A model generated the notes under the pieces. The model searched no databases and was not told the DNA's origin. It saw nothing but the letters and a program-made list of their open reading frames with translations. From contig NZ_JAPVLU010000033.1 of assembly GCF_027158205.1 (NCBI RefSeq), positions 2,222-66,221 of the forward strand: a DNA stretch of 64,000 bases, read 5' to 3'. Below are positions 1-13,557 of this stretch, piece after piece (within the stretch, counting starts at the first letter, position 1; each line of letters begins with the position of its first letter). The position numbers and the translations under genes were made by a program. This DNA comes from Streptomyces sp. H39-S7. Its GTDB lineage: Bacteria; Actinomycetota; Actinomycetes; Streptomycetales; Streptomycetaceae.

Positions 1-657
1 GGAGTCGGTGAACGTCCGCAAGGACTCCCAGAACGTGCGCCGGCTGCCGACGTCCATGGCGGAGGTCGGCTCGTCGAGCACCAGGAGCTGCGGGTTGCCG
101 ATCAGCGCGCACGCGAAACGGGCGCGCTGGCGCTGGCCGCCGGAGAGCTTGGTGCCGCGGCGGTCGACGATGTCCTCGATGTTGGCGCGGCGCAGCACCT
201 CGTCGAGGGGCAGCGGCTTCTTGTAGAGGGAGGAGATCATCTCCAGCGTCTCGCGGACGGAGATGTCGTCGATCAGCGAGCCCTCCTGGAGGACGGCGCT
301 GACCAGTCCTTCCCGTACCGCGAGGTAGGGGGCCCGGCCGAAGATGCTGATGTCACCCGAGGTGGGGTGGGACAGGCCGAGGACCATGTCGATGGTGGTG
401 GACTTGCCCGCGCCGTTGGGGCCGAGGAGTGCGACGACCTCGCCGGGGGCGATGGTCAGGTCGATGCCCTTGACCGCCTGGACCTCGCCGTAGACCTTGC
501 GCAGCCCGGTGACGCGGATGGCCGGTTCGGCCGCGGACTTCGGGTCGACGGCGGCGTCGGCGGGGGTCTCGGCGGCGTCGGCGGCTACCAGGACCGGTGC
601 CGCCGCCGGAACGGTCCCCTCTGCCCGGGCGGCGGTGGTCTTCTCTGTGGTCTTCAT
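1..657 (-). CDS. ABC exporter ATP-binding subunit (DrrA-like), C-terminus outside window
   Basis: Cytoplasmic ATPase subunit of a drug/natural-product ABC exporter. The sequence shows an Ala-rich N-terminal extension of about 45 residues, Walker A GPNGAGKST at residues 79-87, the signature LSGGQRQR and the Walker B stretch LVLDEPTSAMD. The start is the ATG at 657, one base after the TGA of the hydrolase gene upstream (TGA-C-ATG), so translation is probably coupled. This domain layout is typical of DrrA/CcmA-type two-gene exporters; the membrane subunit would then lie left of the window. Export or self-resistance for the adjacent PKS product is inferred from context only. The gene is cut by the window edge. 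Confidence 0.93.
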   Translation of the reverse strand, partial: MKTTEKTTAARAEGTVPAAAPVLVAADAAETPADAAVDPKSAAEPAIRVTGLRKVYGEVQAVKGIDLTIAPGEVVALLGPNGAGKSTTIDMVLGLSHPTSGDISIFGRAPYLAVREGLVSAVLQEGSLIDDISVRETLEMISSLYKKPLPLDEVLRRANIEDIVDRRGTKLSGGQRQRARFACALIGNPQLLVLDEPTSAMDVGSRRTFWESLRTFTDS

Positions 658-658
658 G

Positions 659-1522
659 TCACATCCGGATCTGTCGGGAGAGGTCCTGTGCGGTCAGCAG
701 CTCGGCCAGCGCCGTGGCGGCGCCTTCGTCACGCAGCAGGTCGGTGTGATCGCAGTCGAACCGGAGTTCACGGGCCACGGCTCCGGCCGCGCCGTCCGGG
801 TCGGTGGAACGCAGCCGGTTGAGTCCGCTGAGCGGGCTTCCGGAGCTGAAGGCGACGGCGTCGGTCCATGCGGTGGCGGCCGAGGAGTTGAGCTGGCCGG
901 CCGCGACGACGTAGGCGACGAAGGAGGTGAAGGACTCGGTGAACTCGGTCCTGCTCTCGGGTTCCAGCTCGATCTCGTCGAAGGCGGCTTCGCTGATCTG
1001 CCGGAAGAGCCCGACGAGCACCGGGCCGATGTGCCCGAGGTTCTCGGGGTCGGCCTCCAGCGTCCGCCGGGCGGTCTCCTGGGCCTCGGCGACCGGTTCG
1101 GCGCCGATGATTCCGGCGAACAGCTCGACGGAGTTGTGGAACTGCCACAGCAGACCGAACGCGTTCGCCGGCTCCGGGTCGAACAGGACGAGCTGGGGCG
1201 CTCGTTCCTGCCACTGCGCTATCCGGCCGGCCAGGGCGGCGGCGTACACCGCTCCGGCGCAGAAGCCGAGTACGGCACCGACCGGCCGGCCGCTCGCGCG
1301 GACGTCCTCGAACCAGCGGTCGAGGTACTCCTCGCCCGACGGGCCGATGTCGGTGGCGATGGCCTGCGGCATCGTCTCCCAGACCGGGTGGCTGGTGGCG
1401 GTGAGGCCGACGATGTCGGCGAATCGCGCATCGGGTCGCCCGGTGGCTGTGAAGTCGACGGCGAGCACCAGGTCTCCTGGGCCCTTGCCGCCGATTTCCC
1501 ACCATGCATCGGATTTCTCCAC
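659..1522 (-). CDS. Alpha/beta-hydrolase, thioesterase-like, with Cys nucleophile (paralogue 1)
   Basis: Probable off-loading or editing hydrolase of the PKS line. The fold is inferred from a nucleophile elbow VLGFCAGA (Cys88), LVLFD with Asp115, and a C-terminal FDCDH whose His would complete a Cys-Asp-His triad. Ordinary PKS/NRPS thioesterases carry GxSxG here, so a Cys is unusual. A paralogue with the same layout lies at 25678-26484. The start is the GTG at 1522, with GGAAGGGG upstream; the reading frame is open further upstream but resembles nothing there. The gene lies 112 bases after PKS-C and has its own promoter box set. Macrocyclisation, hydrolysis or acyl transfer are all possible. 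Confidence 0.75.
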   Translation of the reverse strand: MEKSDAWWEIGGKGPGDLVLAVDFTATGRPDARFADIVGLTATSHPVWETMPQAIATDIGPSGEEYLDRWFEDVRASGRPVGAVLGFCAGAVYAAALAGRIAQWQERAPQLVLFDPEPANAFGLLWQFHNSVELFAGIIGAEPVAEAQETARRTLEADPENLGHIGPVLVGLFRQISEAAFDEIELEPESRTEFTESFTSFVAYVVAAGQLNSSAATAWTDAVAFSSGSPLSGLNRLRSTDPDGAAGAVARELRFDCDHTDLLRDEGAATALAELLTAQDLSRQIRM

Positions 1523-1580
1523 CAACCGCCCCTTCCGTTCCCTGCTGCTGTCCCGTGCACCCGCATGGGGAGTGCTTCCG

Positions 1581-1637
1581 ATGCTAGAAGCGGGCAATTG
1601 CACTGAGATCCCCTAGCGGAACCCCTAGCGCCCCCTA
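1581..1637 (-). promoter_or_regulatory. Repeat-box promoter P1
   Basis: Reading the minus strand, three TAGGGG boxes (1632-1637, 1622-1627, 1610-1615; steps of 10 and 12) precede a -10-like TAGCAT (1581-1586) by exactly 23 nt. The first box overlaps the stop codon of PKS-C. The -10 lies 58 nt before the GTG of the Cys hydrolase. The same geometry recurs at 22272, 26530, 28948 and 48923, which argues for a shared regulator. Confidence 0.7.
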
Positions 1638-4600
1638 CTCGTCGGGGGCACCCGCCGCGACCGCTTCCACGATCTCCAGGAGGTGCTCGGCCAGCTCGTC
1701 GGGCGTCTCGTACTCGTAGATCACGGCGGCGGACAGCCGGGCGCCGACGGCCGCGCCGATCCGGTCGCGGAACTCCACGGCGAGCAGCGAGGAGAAGCCG
1801 AGGTCGATGAACTCGCTGTCGGCCTCCACCTCCTCGGCGGACGCGTGGCCGAGCACGGAGGCGGTGACCGTACGCACCAGGTCCAGCAGGAGTGCTTCGC
1901 GGGCCGTTCCTTCGGCGGCGTGCAGTCGCCGCTGGAACTCCAGCGGGTCGTCGGCGGGTTCTCCCCCGGCTACCGCTGGGAGGTGCCCCCAGGTGGTGTC
2001 CGGAACGTCCACCGGGTTGCTCGGCGCTCCGGGTCCCGCCGAGGCGCGGCCGGCGGCCGCCAGCCAGTAGTGCTGGTGCGGGAAGGCGTAGGTGGGCAGG
2101 GGGACACGACGGGCACCGGTGCCCTCGAAGAGCGCGGCCCGGTCCACGGCGGCGCCGCGCATCCGCAGCCGGGCGGCGGCCTCGGTGACCGCTTGCGGCT
2201 CGGTGCGGTCCCTGCGCAGTACGGGGAGGACGGCGGCGGTCGCGGGCGCGGTCAGGCAGTCGCGGACCAGCGCGGACAGGACGGCGTCCGGGCCCAGCTC
2301 GACGAAGGTGGTGGCGCCCTCGGCCTCCAGGCTGCCCACGGCGTCGGCGAAGCGCACAGTCTCGCGGACGTGCCGCACCCAGTGGTCGGGACTGCGCAGT
2401 TCCTGCGCGGTGACGGGCTTGCCGGTGAGGGACGACACGATCGCGATCGTCGGCTCGAGGTACGTCAGCCCTGCGGCCACCCGTCGGAACCCGTCGAGCA
2501 TCGGCTCCATCAGCGCGGAGTGGAAGGCGTGGCTGACGGTGAGGTGCTTGGTCCTGCGGCCCAGCTCGCGGAAGTGCCCGGTGACCGCCTCGACCGCCGC
2601 CTCGTCACCCGAGATCACGACGGAGTGCGGGCCGTTGATCGCCGCGATCCCGACTCCCGGCGTCAGGTGCTGCGCCAGCACCTCCGCCTCGGTGGCATGG
2701 AGGGCCGCCATCGCGCCGCCTTCAGGCAGCGCCTGCATCAGCCGGCCGCGGGCGGCGACGAGCGCAGCCGCGTCCTCCAGCGACCAGAGGCCCGCGACGT
2801 GCGCGGCGGCCAGTTCACCGATCGAGTGCCCGGCGAGCAGGTCGGGCCGCACCCCCCAGGACTCCAGCAGCCGGTAGAGGGCCACTTCGAGGGCGAAGAG
2901 CGCGGGCTGTGCGTAGCCGGTCGTGTCCAGCAGCGCCGCCGGCGCGCTGCCCGGCTCGGCGAACAGCACGTCCTTCAGGGGTGTTCCGAGGTGCGGGTCG
3001 AGTGCGGCGCACGCGGCGTCCAGGGCCCGCGCGAACGCCGGTTGTGCGGCGTGCAGTTCACGGCCCATCCGCGGCCTCTGGCTGCCCTGACCGGTGAAGA
3101 GGAAGGCGGTACGGCCGCTCCCCTGCGTCTCCTGGACCACGGCCGGGCCCTGGCCGCCCGCCGCGAGCGCGTCCAGCGCCGTCAGCAGGTCCGCCCGGCT
3201 GTCGGCGACGACCGCCGCCCGGTGGCCGAGCTGGGTGCGGGACGTGGCCAGGGACAGGCCGATGTCGGCGGCCGACAGTTCCGGGTGGTCGGTCGCCCAG
3301 GCGTGCAGCCGGGCCGCCTGCGCGCGCAGCCCCGCCGGACCCTTGGCGGAGAGCAGCCAGGGCACCGGACGCGGTGCACCAGCTTCCGGGGTCTCCCCGG
3401 TCTCGTCCGGCTCGTCCTGCGGTGCTTGCTCCAGGACGACATGGGCGTTGGTCCCGCTGATGCCGAACGCGGAGACCGCCGCGCGGCGCGGCCGGCCGCT
3501 GTCGGGCCAGGCGCGGGCCTCGGCGAGCAGTTCGACGGCGCCCGCCGACCAGTCGACGTGCGGGCTGGCCTCGTCGATGTGCAGCGACTTGGGCAGCACG
3601 GCGTGGCGCAGCGCCATCACCATCTTGATGACGCCGGCGGCGCCCGCGGCGGCCTGGGTGTGCCCGAGGTTGGACTTCACCGAGCCGAGCCACAGCGGCT
3701 GGTCGGCGGGCCGGTCCTGGCCGTAGGTCGCGATGAGCGCCTGCGCCTCGATGGGGTCGCCCAGGACGGTGCCGGTGCCGTGCGCCTCGACGGCGTCGAT
3801 GTCGCCGGTGCTCAGCCCGGCGGCGGCCAGCGCCTCCAGGATCACCTGCTGCTGGGACGGGCCGCTGGGGGCGGTGAGGCCGTTGCTCGCGCCGTCCTGG
3901 TTGATGGAGCTGCCACGCACCAGGGCGAGGACGGGGTGGCCGTTGCGGCGCGCGTCGGAAAGCCGCTCCAGGAGCAGCACGCCGACGCCCTCGCCCCAGC
4001 CGGTGCCGTCGGCGGCCTTCGCGAACGGCTTGCAGCGGCCGTCGGGGGCCAGCCCGCGCTGGCGGCTGAAGTCGATGAACGTGTCGGGGGTGGCCATGAC
4101 GGTGACGCCGCCGGCCAGCGCGAGCCCGCATTCGCCGTTGCGCAGCGCCTGCATCGCGAGGTGCAGCGTCACCAGCGACGACGAGCAGGCGGTGTCGACG
4201 GTGACGGCCGGGCCCTGCAACCCGAGCGCGTACGAGACGCGTCCGGACAGCACGCTGCCGGCCGTGCCGGTGCCGAGGAAGCCTTCGACGCCGTCGGGGA
4301 TGGACGCCCGGTCCGAGCCGTAGTCGTGGTACATGACGCCCGCGTAGACGCCGGTCCGGGTGCCGCGCACGGTTGCCGGGTCGATCCCGGCGTGCTCGAA
4401 CGCCTCCCAGGACGCTTCGAGCAGCAGCCGCTGCTGCGGGTCCATCGCCAGCGCCTCCCGCGGGCTGATGCCGAAGAACGCGGCGTCGAAGTCCCCGGCC
4501 CCGGCGAGGAAGCCGCCCTCCTTGGCGTAGCTCTTGCCGAGGGCGTTCGGGTCGGGGTCGTAGAGGTTCTCGACGTCCCAGCCCCGGTCGGTCGGGAAGC

Positions 4601-4808
4601 CGCGGGCGCCGTCGCCACCGGCGGCCAGCAGCTCCCACAGCTCCTCGGGCGAGGTGACCCCGCCCGGGTAGCGGCAGCTCATGCCGACGATGGCGACGGG
4701 TTCGCGGGTCCTGTCCTCCAGGTCCTGGATGCGGCGGCGGGCCTGGAGGAGGTCGGTGGTCGCCCGCTTCAGGTAGTCGCGGAGCTTCTGTTCGGTGTCC
4801 GTGGTCAT
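1635..4808 (-). CDS. Type I PKS-C: KS-AT(malonyl)-ACP, terminal module
   Basis: Single elongation module of 1057 residues. It has an N-terminal coiled-coil docking segment (residues 1-33), a KS with TACSSS near 205, EAHGTGT near 340 and KSNLGHT, and an AT with GHSIGE near 660 and HAFH near 758, the malonyl-CoA signature. The ACP has GFSSL near 1004, with the second Ser as phosphopantetheine site. There is no KR, DH or ER, so the extension should leave a beta-ketone. No C-terminal docking segment follows the ACP, which marks it as the last module. The ATG at 4808 was chosen because homology begins with the docking helix; the frame stays open upstream without PKS similarity. The gene lies 65 bases after PKS-B. 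Confidence 0.95.
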   Translation of the reverse strand: MTTDTEQKLRDYLKRATTDLLQARRRIQDLEDRTREPVAIVGMSCRYPGGVTSPEELWELLAAGGDGARGFPTDRGWDVENLYDPDPNALGKSYAKEGGFLAGAGDFDAAFFGISPREALAMDPQQRLLLEASWEAFEHAGIDPATVRGTRTGVYAGVMYHDYGSDRASIPDGVEGFLGTGTAGSVLSGRVSYALGLQGPAVTVDTACSSSLVTLHLAMQALRNGECGLALAGGVTVMATPDTFIDFSRQRGLAPDGRCKPFAKAADGTGWGEGVGVLLLERLSDARRNGHPVLALVRGSSINQDGASNGLTAPSGPSQQQVILEALAAAGLSTGDIDAVEAHGTGTVLGDPIEAQALIATYGQDRPADQPLWLGSVKSNLGHTQAAAGAAGVIKMVMALRHAVLPKSLHIDEASPHVDWSAGAVELLAEARAWPDSGRPRRAAVSAFGISGTNAHVVLEQAPQDEPDETGETPEAGAPRPVPWLLSAKGPAGLRAQAARLHAWATDHPELSAADIGLSLATSRTQLGHRAAVVADSRADLLTALDALAAGGQGPAVVQETQGSGRTAFLFTGQGSQRPRMGRELHAAQPAFARALDAACAALDPHLGTPLKDVLFAEPGSAPAALLDTTGYAQPALFALEVALYRLLESWGVRPDLLAGHSIGELAAAHVAGLWSLEDAAALVAARGRLMQALPEGGAMAALHATEAEVLAQHLTPGVGIAAINGPHSVVISGDEAAVEAVTGHFRELGRRTKHLTVSHAFHSALMEPMLDGFRRVAAGLTYLEPTIAIVSSLTGKPVTAQELRSPDHWVRHVRETVRFADAVGSLEAEGATTFVELGPDAVLSALVRDCLTAPATAAVLPVLRRDRTEPQAVTEAAARLRMRGAAVDRAALFEGTGARRVPLPTYAFPHQHYWLAAAGRASAGPGAPSNPVDVPDTTWGHLPAVAGGEPADDPLEFQRRLHAAEGTAREALLLDLVRTVTASVLGHASAEEVEADSEFIDLGFSSLLAVEFRDRIGAAVGARLSAAVIYEYETPDELAEHLLEIVEAVAAGAPDE

Positions 4809-4873
4809 GCGTGCTTCAGCTCCTTGGAGACGGCAGGCGGGCGAGCGGGAGGGGACGGGGTCGGTCGGAGCCG

Positions 4874-7800
4874 TCAGTCGGAGCCGATCTCGCCGTCGAG
4901 CAGGGCGAACAGCTCGTCGTCCGAGGCCTCGTCGACGGTCGCCGCCTCGTCCCGGCCGGCGGGCGCGGGCGCTGCCGCGTCGTGCCAGCGGGACATCAGC
5001 GCCTGGAGGCGCACGGTGACCTTGGAACGGGTCAGCTTGTCCAACCCGTCGGTGCTCAGCAGTGGTTCGAGCTGTTCCAGGCTCGCGAGCAGCGCGTGGG
5101 CGGGATCGTCGTCGGCGGGGGCCAGCGCTTGCAGCAGGTGGTCGGCCAGCTCCAGCGGCGTCGGGTGGTCGAAGACGAGCGTGGCGGGCAGCCGCACCCC
5201 GGTCTCGACGACGAGCCGGTTGCGGAACTCCACGGCCGTCAGCGAGTCGAAGCCGAAGTCCTTGAACGGCTTCTCCGCCTCGACCGGCTGGTCGGCGGCG
5301 AAGCCGAGGACGGCCGCGACCTGCTTGCGGACCAGCCCCAGCACCAGCTGCGGCCGTTCGCCGGCGGGCAGCGCCGCCAGCCGCGCGGTGAGGCCGCCGT
5401 CCGCACCCCCCGTCCCGCCGGCCGCCGCCGCGCGCCGTACCGGGCCGCGCACCAGCGACCGGAACATGCCGGGCACCTCGCCGCTCATCGCGCGGCCCAG
5501 GGCCCGGGTGTCCAGGCCGACCGGCACCAGGAGCGCCCGGTCCGCGGTGACCGCCGTGTCGAACAGCGCGAGGCCCTGCTCCCGGCCGAGGGCCAGGACA
5601 CCGCCGCGCGCCATCCGCTCGACGTCGGCCCCGGTCAGGGCCGAGCCCATGCCGCCGGTCGCCGGGTCCCACAGGCCCCAGGCGAGCGCGGTGGCGGGCA
5701 GGCCGGCGGCCCGGCGCTGCGCGGCCAGGCCGTCCAGATAGGTGTTGGCGGCCGCGTAGTTGCCCTGCCCGGCGCCGCCGAAGACTCCGGCGGCGGAGGA
5801 GAACAGGACGAACGCGTCCAGGTCGAGGTGCGCCGTCAGCTCGTGGAGGTGGCCCGCGGCGTCGGCCTTCGGGCCGAGGACGGACGCGACGCGGGCGGGG
5901 GTCAGCTTGCCGATGACGCCGTCGTCCACGATGCCCGCGGTGTGCACGACCGCGCTGAGCCGCACGCCCGCCAGCAGCGTGGCCAGACTGTCGCGGTTCG
6001 CCACGTCGCAGGCGGCGACGGTCACCGCCGCCCCGGCCGCCTCCAGTTCCGCGACCAGGGCGTCCGCGCCGGGCGCCGCCGGGCCGCGCCGGCTGACCAG
6101 CAGCAGGTTCCGCACGCCCCGGGCGGTGACGAGGTGCCGCGCGATGAGCGCGCCCAGCCCGCCGGTGCCCCCGGTGATCAGTACGGTGCCGTCGGAGCGC
6201 CAGGGGGCGGCCGCGGACTCCTCGATGGTCGCGCGGACGAGTCGGGGAGCCCACAGCATGCCGTCGCGGACGGCGAGTTCGGACTCACCGGCCGCCAGAA
6301 CTCCGTCCGGGACGGTCCCGCCGTCGCTGTCCAGGAGGACGATGCGGCCCGGGTTCTCCGCCTGGGCGGCCCGAACGAGGCCGGTCACCGCCGCTTGGCC
6401 CAGATCCGTCACACCCTCGCCGGGTGTCACGGCCGCCGCACCACGGGTCACGACGAGCAGCCGGCCGTCCTCGTTCGCCTCGTCGGCCAGCCACTCCTGC
6501 ACTTCCGCCAGGACCGTGGCGACCGCGTCGGCCGCGGATCGACCGGCCGGTGCCGTCAGCACGACCGGCGCGGGTCCGTCGACCGGGGCAGCGGGGGTGA
6601 GCTGCTTCCACTCGACGGTGAACAGCGCGTCGTCCGTCGTGCCCGGCGCGCCCGGCTGGGCCGTGGACACCGGCCGCAGGGTGAGCGTGCCGATGGACGC
6701 GACCGCGCCGCCCTCGGCGTCCGCGACCCGCACCGAGACGCCACCGGGGGTGGCGGCCGGGGCGAGCCGTACCCGCAGCGCCTTGGCGCCCGAGGCGTGC
6801 AGGGTCACGTCCGACCAGGCGAAGGGCAGCCATGTGGCGTCGGGATCCGCGTCGGCCGGGCCGCCCATCAGGCCGGACCCGCCCAGCGCGACCGCGTGCA
6901 GGGCGGCGTCCAGCAGGGCCGGGTGCAGACCGAACAGCCCGGCCTGCGACTCCTCCTTCTCCGACAGCGCGACCTCGGCGAAGACCTCGTCGCCGCGCAG
7001 CCAGGCGGCCCGCAGACCCTGGAAGGCCGGACCGTACTCCAGGCCGCGACCGGCCAGCCCGGCGTAGAGCTCGTCCACCGCGACCGGCTCGGCGCCGGCC
7101 GGGGGCCACTGCGCCAGATCGAACCCGGCGGCGGGGGCGTGCTCGGTGAGCGTCCCGTCGGCGTGCCGCGTCCAGGCCCTGCCCTCCGGCGCGCCCTCCG
7201 GCCGCGAGAAGACGGTCACGGCCCGCTGCCCGTCACCGTTCAGCCGCACCCGCACCTGGACGGCGCCCGTGGCGGGAACGACCAGCGGCGCGTGCAGCGT
7301 CAGCTCCTCCAGCGTGCCGCAGCCCGCGAGGTCTCCGGCGTGCACGGCGATCTCGACGAGCGCGGTGCCGGGCACGAGCACGGTGCCGTTGACGGCGTGG
7401 TCGGCCAGCCACGGGTGGGTGGCGAGCGACAGCCGCCCGGTGAACAGCAGCCCGTCCGACTCCGGGATGCCGACGGCGGCGCCGAGCAGCGGATGGTCCG
7501 CCGCGTCCTGGCCGAAGTCGGCGGCGTCGCCGCTGGGCAGGGCGTTGGACGTGAACCAGTAGCCGCGGTGCTGGAAGGCGTACGTCGGCAGGTCCACGAG
7601 ACCGGCGGCGGCCCGGCCCGCGAAGAACGCCCGCCAGTCGACGCCGACTCCGCGCAGGTGCAGGCGGGTGACGGCCTCCACCAGTGTCCGGGCCTCGTCA
7701 CGGTCCCGGCGCAGCGCGGGGACCAGGACCGACGCGGCCGGGTCCGTCACGCTCTCGGCGCCCATCGCGCTCAGCACGGCGTCGGGCCCCAGCTCCAGGA

Positions 7801-10300
7801 ACGCGGTGACGCCCCGCTCCTCCAGCGTCGTGACGGCATCGGCGACGCGCACGGTCTCCCGGACGTGCCGGACCCAGTACGCAGGGTCCGTCAGTTCCTC
7901 GGCGGTGGCGGCCCGGCCGGTCAGGGTCGACACGATGGGGATGGCGGGCGCGTTGTAGGTGAGGCCGGCGGCGACGGCACCGAACGCTTCGAGCATCGGC
8001 TCCATGTGGACGGAGTGGAAGGCGTGGCTGACGGTGAGGCGCTTGGTCTTGCGCCCCAGCTCGTCGAAGTATGTGACGACCTGCCCGACCGCGTCCTCGT
8101 CGCCGGAGACGACGACGGATGTCGGGCCGTTGACGGCCGCGAGGCCGACACGGTCGGAGAGCTGCGGCAGCACCTCGGCCTCCGTGGCCTGGATCGCCGC
8201 CATCGCACCGCCGGACGGCAGTTGCTGCATCAGCCGGCCGCGCGCGGCGACCAGCAGCGCCGCGTCCGCCAGCGACCACACGCCCGCGACATGCGCCGCC
8301 GCCAGCTCGCCGATGGAGTGGCCCGCCAGTACCTGCGGGCGGATACCCCAGGCGGCGACCTGCCGGAACAGCGCCACCTCCAGGGCGAACAGCGCGGGCT
8401 GGGTGTAGCCGGTCGTGTCCAGCGATCCGTCGGCCCCGCCCGTGAACAGCACGTCCTTGAGCGGACGGTCCAGGTGCGCGTCGAACGCCGCCGCGACCTC
8501 GTCGAGCGCCGCCGCGAACACCGGGAACGCGGCGTACAACTCCCGCCCCATCCCGGGCCGCTGGCTGCCCTGGCCGGTGAACAGGAAACCGAGCTGCCCC
8601 GATCCGGGGCCGTCGCGCAGGACGCCCGGGGCGGTCTCGCCGTCGGCGAGGGCCGCGAGCGCGGTGAGCAGCCCTTCGCGGTCCCCGGCCACCACGCCCG
8701 CCCGGTACGGGAAGGCGGAGCGCGTCGTGGCGAGGGCCGCGCCGAGGGTGGAGGGGTCGGCGGCGGATCCGTCCCGCAGGTGCTCGTGCAGGCGGCGGGC
8801 CTGGGCGGTCAGCGCCTCCGGAGTCCGGGCGGACAGCAGCCACGGCACCGCGGGCAGTGCATCGGGCGCGCCCTCGTCCGCCGCTTCCCCGGACGGGGTC
8901 TCCTCGACGATCACATGCGCGTTCGTGCCGCTGATGCCGAAGGAGGAGATGCCCGCCCGGCGGGTCCGCTCCCCCGCCGGCCACGGCCGGGGTTCGGTCA
9001 GCAGCTCCACGGAGCCCGCCGACCAGTCGACGTGGCTGCTGGGCGCGTCCACGTGCAGGGTGCGGGGCAGCTCCTCGTGGTGCAGGGCGAGCACCATCTT
9101 GATGACGCCCGCGACACCCGCCGCCCCCTGGGTGTGCCCGAGGTTGGACTTGATGGAGCCCAGCCACAAGGGCTGGTCCTGCGGGCGCTCCCGGCCGTAG
9201 GCGGCGATGAGCGCCTGCGCCTCGATCGGGTCGCCCAGCCTGGTGCCGGTGCCGTGCGCCTCGACGGCGTCGATCTGGTCCGCCGACAGCCGGGCGCTCG
9301 CCAGCGCCTGCCGGATCACGCGCTGCTGGGAGGGACCGTTGGGCGCGGTGAGCCCATTGCTCGCGCCGTCCTGGTTGACGGCGCTGCCGCGGACCACGGC
9401 CAGCACCCGGTGCCCGTTGCGGCGGGCGTCTCTCAGCTTCTCCAGCAGCAGGACGCCGACGCCCTCCGACAACCCGGTGCCGTCGGCGGCCTCCGCGAAC
9501 GGCTTGCAGCGGCCGTCGCCGGCCAGCCCGTCCGCCCGGCTGAACTCCAGGAACGTTCCGGCGGAGCCCATCACCGTCACCCCGCCGGCCAGCGCCAGCG
9601 TGCACTCCCCCGCCCGCAGCGCCTGGCCGGCGAGGTGCAGGGCGACCAGCGCGGACGAGCAGGCCGTGTCGACGGTGACGGCGGGGCCCTCCAGTCCCAG
9701 CGCGTAGGAGACGCGACCGGACAGGACGCTGCCCGCGACGCCGGTCATCATGTGGCCGGCGACCTCGGCGGGCATCTTCTGCAGCCCGCGCAGGTAGTCG
9801 GAGCTGCTGACGCCGGTGAAGACCGCCGTCCGGGTGCCGGCCAGCGCCACCGGGTCGATCCCGGCGCGCTCCAACGCCTCCCACGACGTCTCCAGCAGCA
9901 CCCGCTGCTGGGGGTCCATCGCGAGGGCTTCGCGGGGGCTGATCCCGAAGAACTCGGCGTCGAACTCGGCGGCGTCGGCGAGGAAGCCGCCCTCGGGGGC
10001 GCCGTCGCCCGCGGCGCCGCCCTTCTCCCGTTCGCCGCCCTTCTCCCGTTCGCTGTCCTGGAACTGGGTGAGGTTCCAGCCGCGGTCGGTGGGGAACGGC
10101 GTCAGGCCGTCCGCACCGGCCGCGAGCAGTTCCCACAGCTCCTCGGGCGAGGTGACGCCGCCCGGGAAGCGGCAGGCCATACCGATGATCGCGATCGGTT
10201 CGCGCTCCCTGTCCTCCGCGTCCCGCAGCCTGCGGCGGGCGTCGTGCAGGTCAGCGGCGACCCGCTTGAGCGTGTCGACCAACTGCTTCTCGTCCGCCAT
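4874..10300 (-). CDS. Type I PKS-B: KS-AT(malonyl)-DH-KR-ACP
   Basis: One module of 1808 residues: docking coiled coil (1-30), KS (TACSSA near 212), AT (GHSIGE near 660, HAFH near 760, malonyl type), DH (HAVNG near 967 and LLDAALHA), KR (GGTGGLG near 1375, catalytic NYAAAN, VDD in the position used to score B-type ketoreductases) and ACP (FGFDSL near 1683). The C-terminal segment, about 90 residues with two helices and an acidic end ([12 protein letters not shown]), is a typical docking domain and should dock to PKS-C. Predicted chemistry is addition of a malonyl unit, reduction and dehydration to an alkene. The start is the ATG at 10300, 38 bases after PKS-A. An insert repeating EREKGG occurs after the docking segment (near residue 80). 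Confidence 0.95.
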   Translation of the reverse strand: MADEKQLVDTLKRVAADLHDARRRLRDAEDREREPIAIIGMACRFPGGVTSPEELWELLAAGADGLTPFPTDRGWNLTQFQDSEREKGGEREKGGAAGDGAPEGGFLADAAEFDAEFFGISPREALAMDPQQRVLLETSWEALERAGIDPVALAGTRTAVFTGVSSSDYLRGLQKMPAEVAGHMMTGVAGSVLSGRVSYALGLEGPAVTVDTACSSALVALHLAGQALRAGECTLALAGGVTVMGSAGTFLEFSRADGLAGDGRCKPFAEAADGTGLSEGVGVLLLEKLRDARRNGHRVLAVVRGSAVNQDGASNGLTAPNGPSQQRVIRQALASARLSADQIDAVEAHGTGTRLGDPIEAQALIAAYGRERPQDQPLWLGSIKSNLGHTQGAAGVAGVIKMVLALHHEELPRTLHVDAPSSHVDWSAGSVELLTEPRPWPAGERTRRAGISSFGISGTNAHVIVEETPSGEAADEGAPDALPAVPWLLSARTPEALTAQARRLHEHLRDGSAADPSTLGAALATTRSAFPYRAGVVAGDREGLLTALAALADGETAPGVLRDGPGSGQLGFLFTGQGSQRPGMGRELYAAFPVFAAALDEVAAAFDAHLDRPLKDVLFTGGADGSLDTTGYTQPALFALEVALFRQVAAWGIRPQVLAGHSIGELAAAHVAGVWSLADAALLVAARGRLMQQLPSGGAMAAIQATEAEVLPQLSDRVGLAAVNGPTSVVVSGDEDAVGQVVTYFDELGRKTKRLTVSHAFHSVHMEPMLEAFGAVAAGLTYNAPAIPIVSTLTGRAATAEELTDPAYWVRHVRETVRVADAVTTLEERGVTAFLELGPDAVLSAMGAESVTDPAASVLVPALRRDRDEARTLVEAVTRLHLRGVGVDWRAFFAGRAAAGLVDLPTYAFQHRGYWFTSNALPSGDAADFGQDAADHPLLGAAVGIPESDGLLFTGRLSLATHPWLADHAVNGTVLVPGTALVEIAVHAGDLAGCGTLEELTLHAPLVVPATGAVQVRVRLNGDGQRAVTVFSRPEGAPEGRAWTRHADGTLTEHAPAAGFDLAQWPPAGAEPVAVDELYAGLAGRGLEYGPAFQGLRAAWLRGDEVFAEVALSEKEESQAGLFGLHPALLDAALHAVALGGSGLMGGPADADPDATWLPFAWSDVTLHASGAKALRVRLAPAATPGGVSVRVADAEGGAVASIGTLTLRPVSTAQPGAPGTTDDALFTVEWKQLTPAAPVDGPAPVVLTAPAGRSAADAVATVLAEVQEWLADEANEDGRLLVVTRGAAAVTPGEGVTDLGQAAVTGLVRAAQAENPGRIVLLDSDGGTVPDGVLAAGESELAVRDGMLWAPRLVRATIEESAAAPWRSDGTVLITGGTGGLGALIARHLVTARGVRNLLLVSRRGPAAPGADALVAELEAAGAAVTVAACDVANRDSLATLLAGVRLSAVVHTAGIVDDGVIGKLTPARVASVLGPKADAAGHLHELTAHLDLDAFVLFSSAAGVFGGAGQGNYAAANTYLDGLAAQRRAAGLPATALAWGLWDPATGGMGSALTGADVERMARGGVLALGREQGLALFDTAVTADRALLVPVGLDTRALGRAMSGEVPGMFRSLVRGPVRRAAAAGGTGGADGGLTARLAALPAGERPQLVLGLVRKQVAAVLGFAADQPVEAEKPFKDFGFDSLTAVEFRNRLVVETGVRLPATLVFDHPTPLELADHLLQALAPADDDPAHALLASLEQLEPLLSTDGLDKLTRSKVTVRLQALMSRWHDAAAPAPAGRDEAATVDEASDDELFALLDGEIGSD

Positions 10301-10338
10301 CAGTTCTCCGTAAGGTGTCGAAGCTTCCAGGACAGCTC

Positions 10339-13521
<3,183 letters not shown>

Positions 13522-13557
13522 CCCGCTGCCGTCGATCAGCCGGTCCTCCAGCGTGGA

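Noticed and set aside
1683-5741. Long plus-strand open frame through PKS-C
   Set aside because: Antisense shadow caused by high GC at third positions; composition is Arg/Gly/Val-rich, with no domain, while the minus strand gives a perfect PKS.
10021-10060. Repeated CCTTCTCCCGTTCGC in PKS-B as possible regulatory repeat
   Set aside because: It is a coding duplication giving EREKGG twice in the loop after the docking segment; no sign of a regulatory role.
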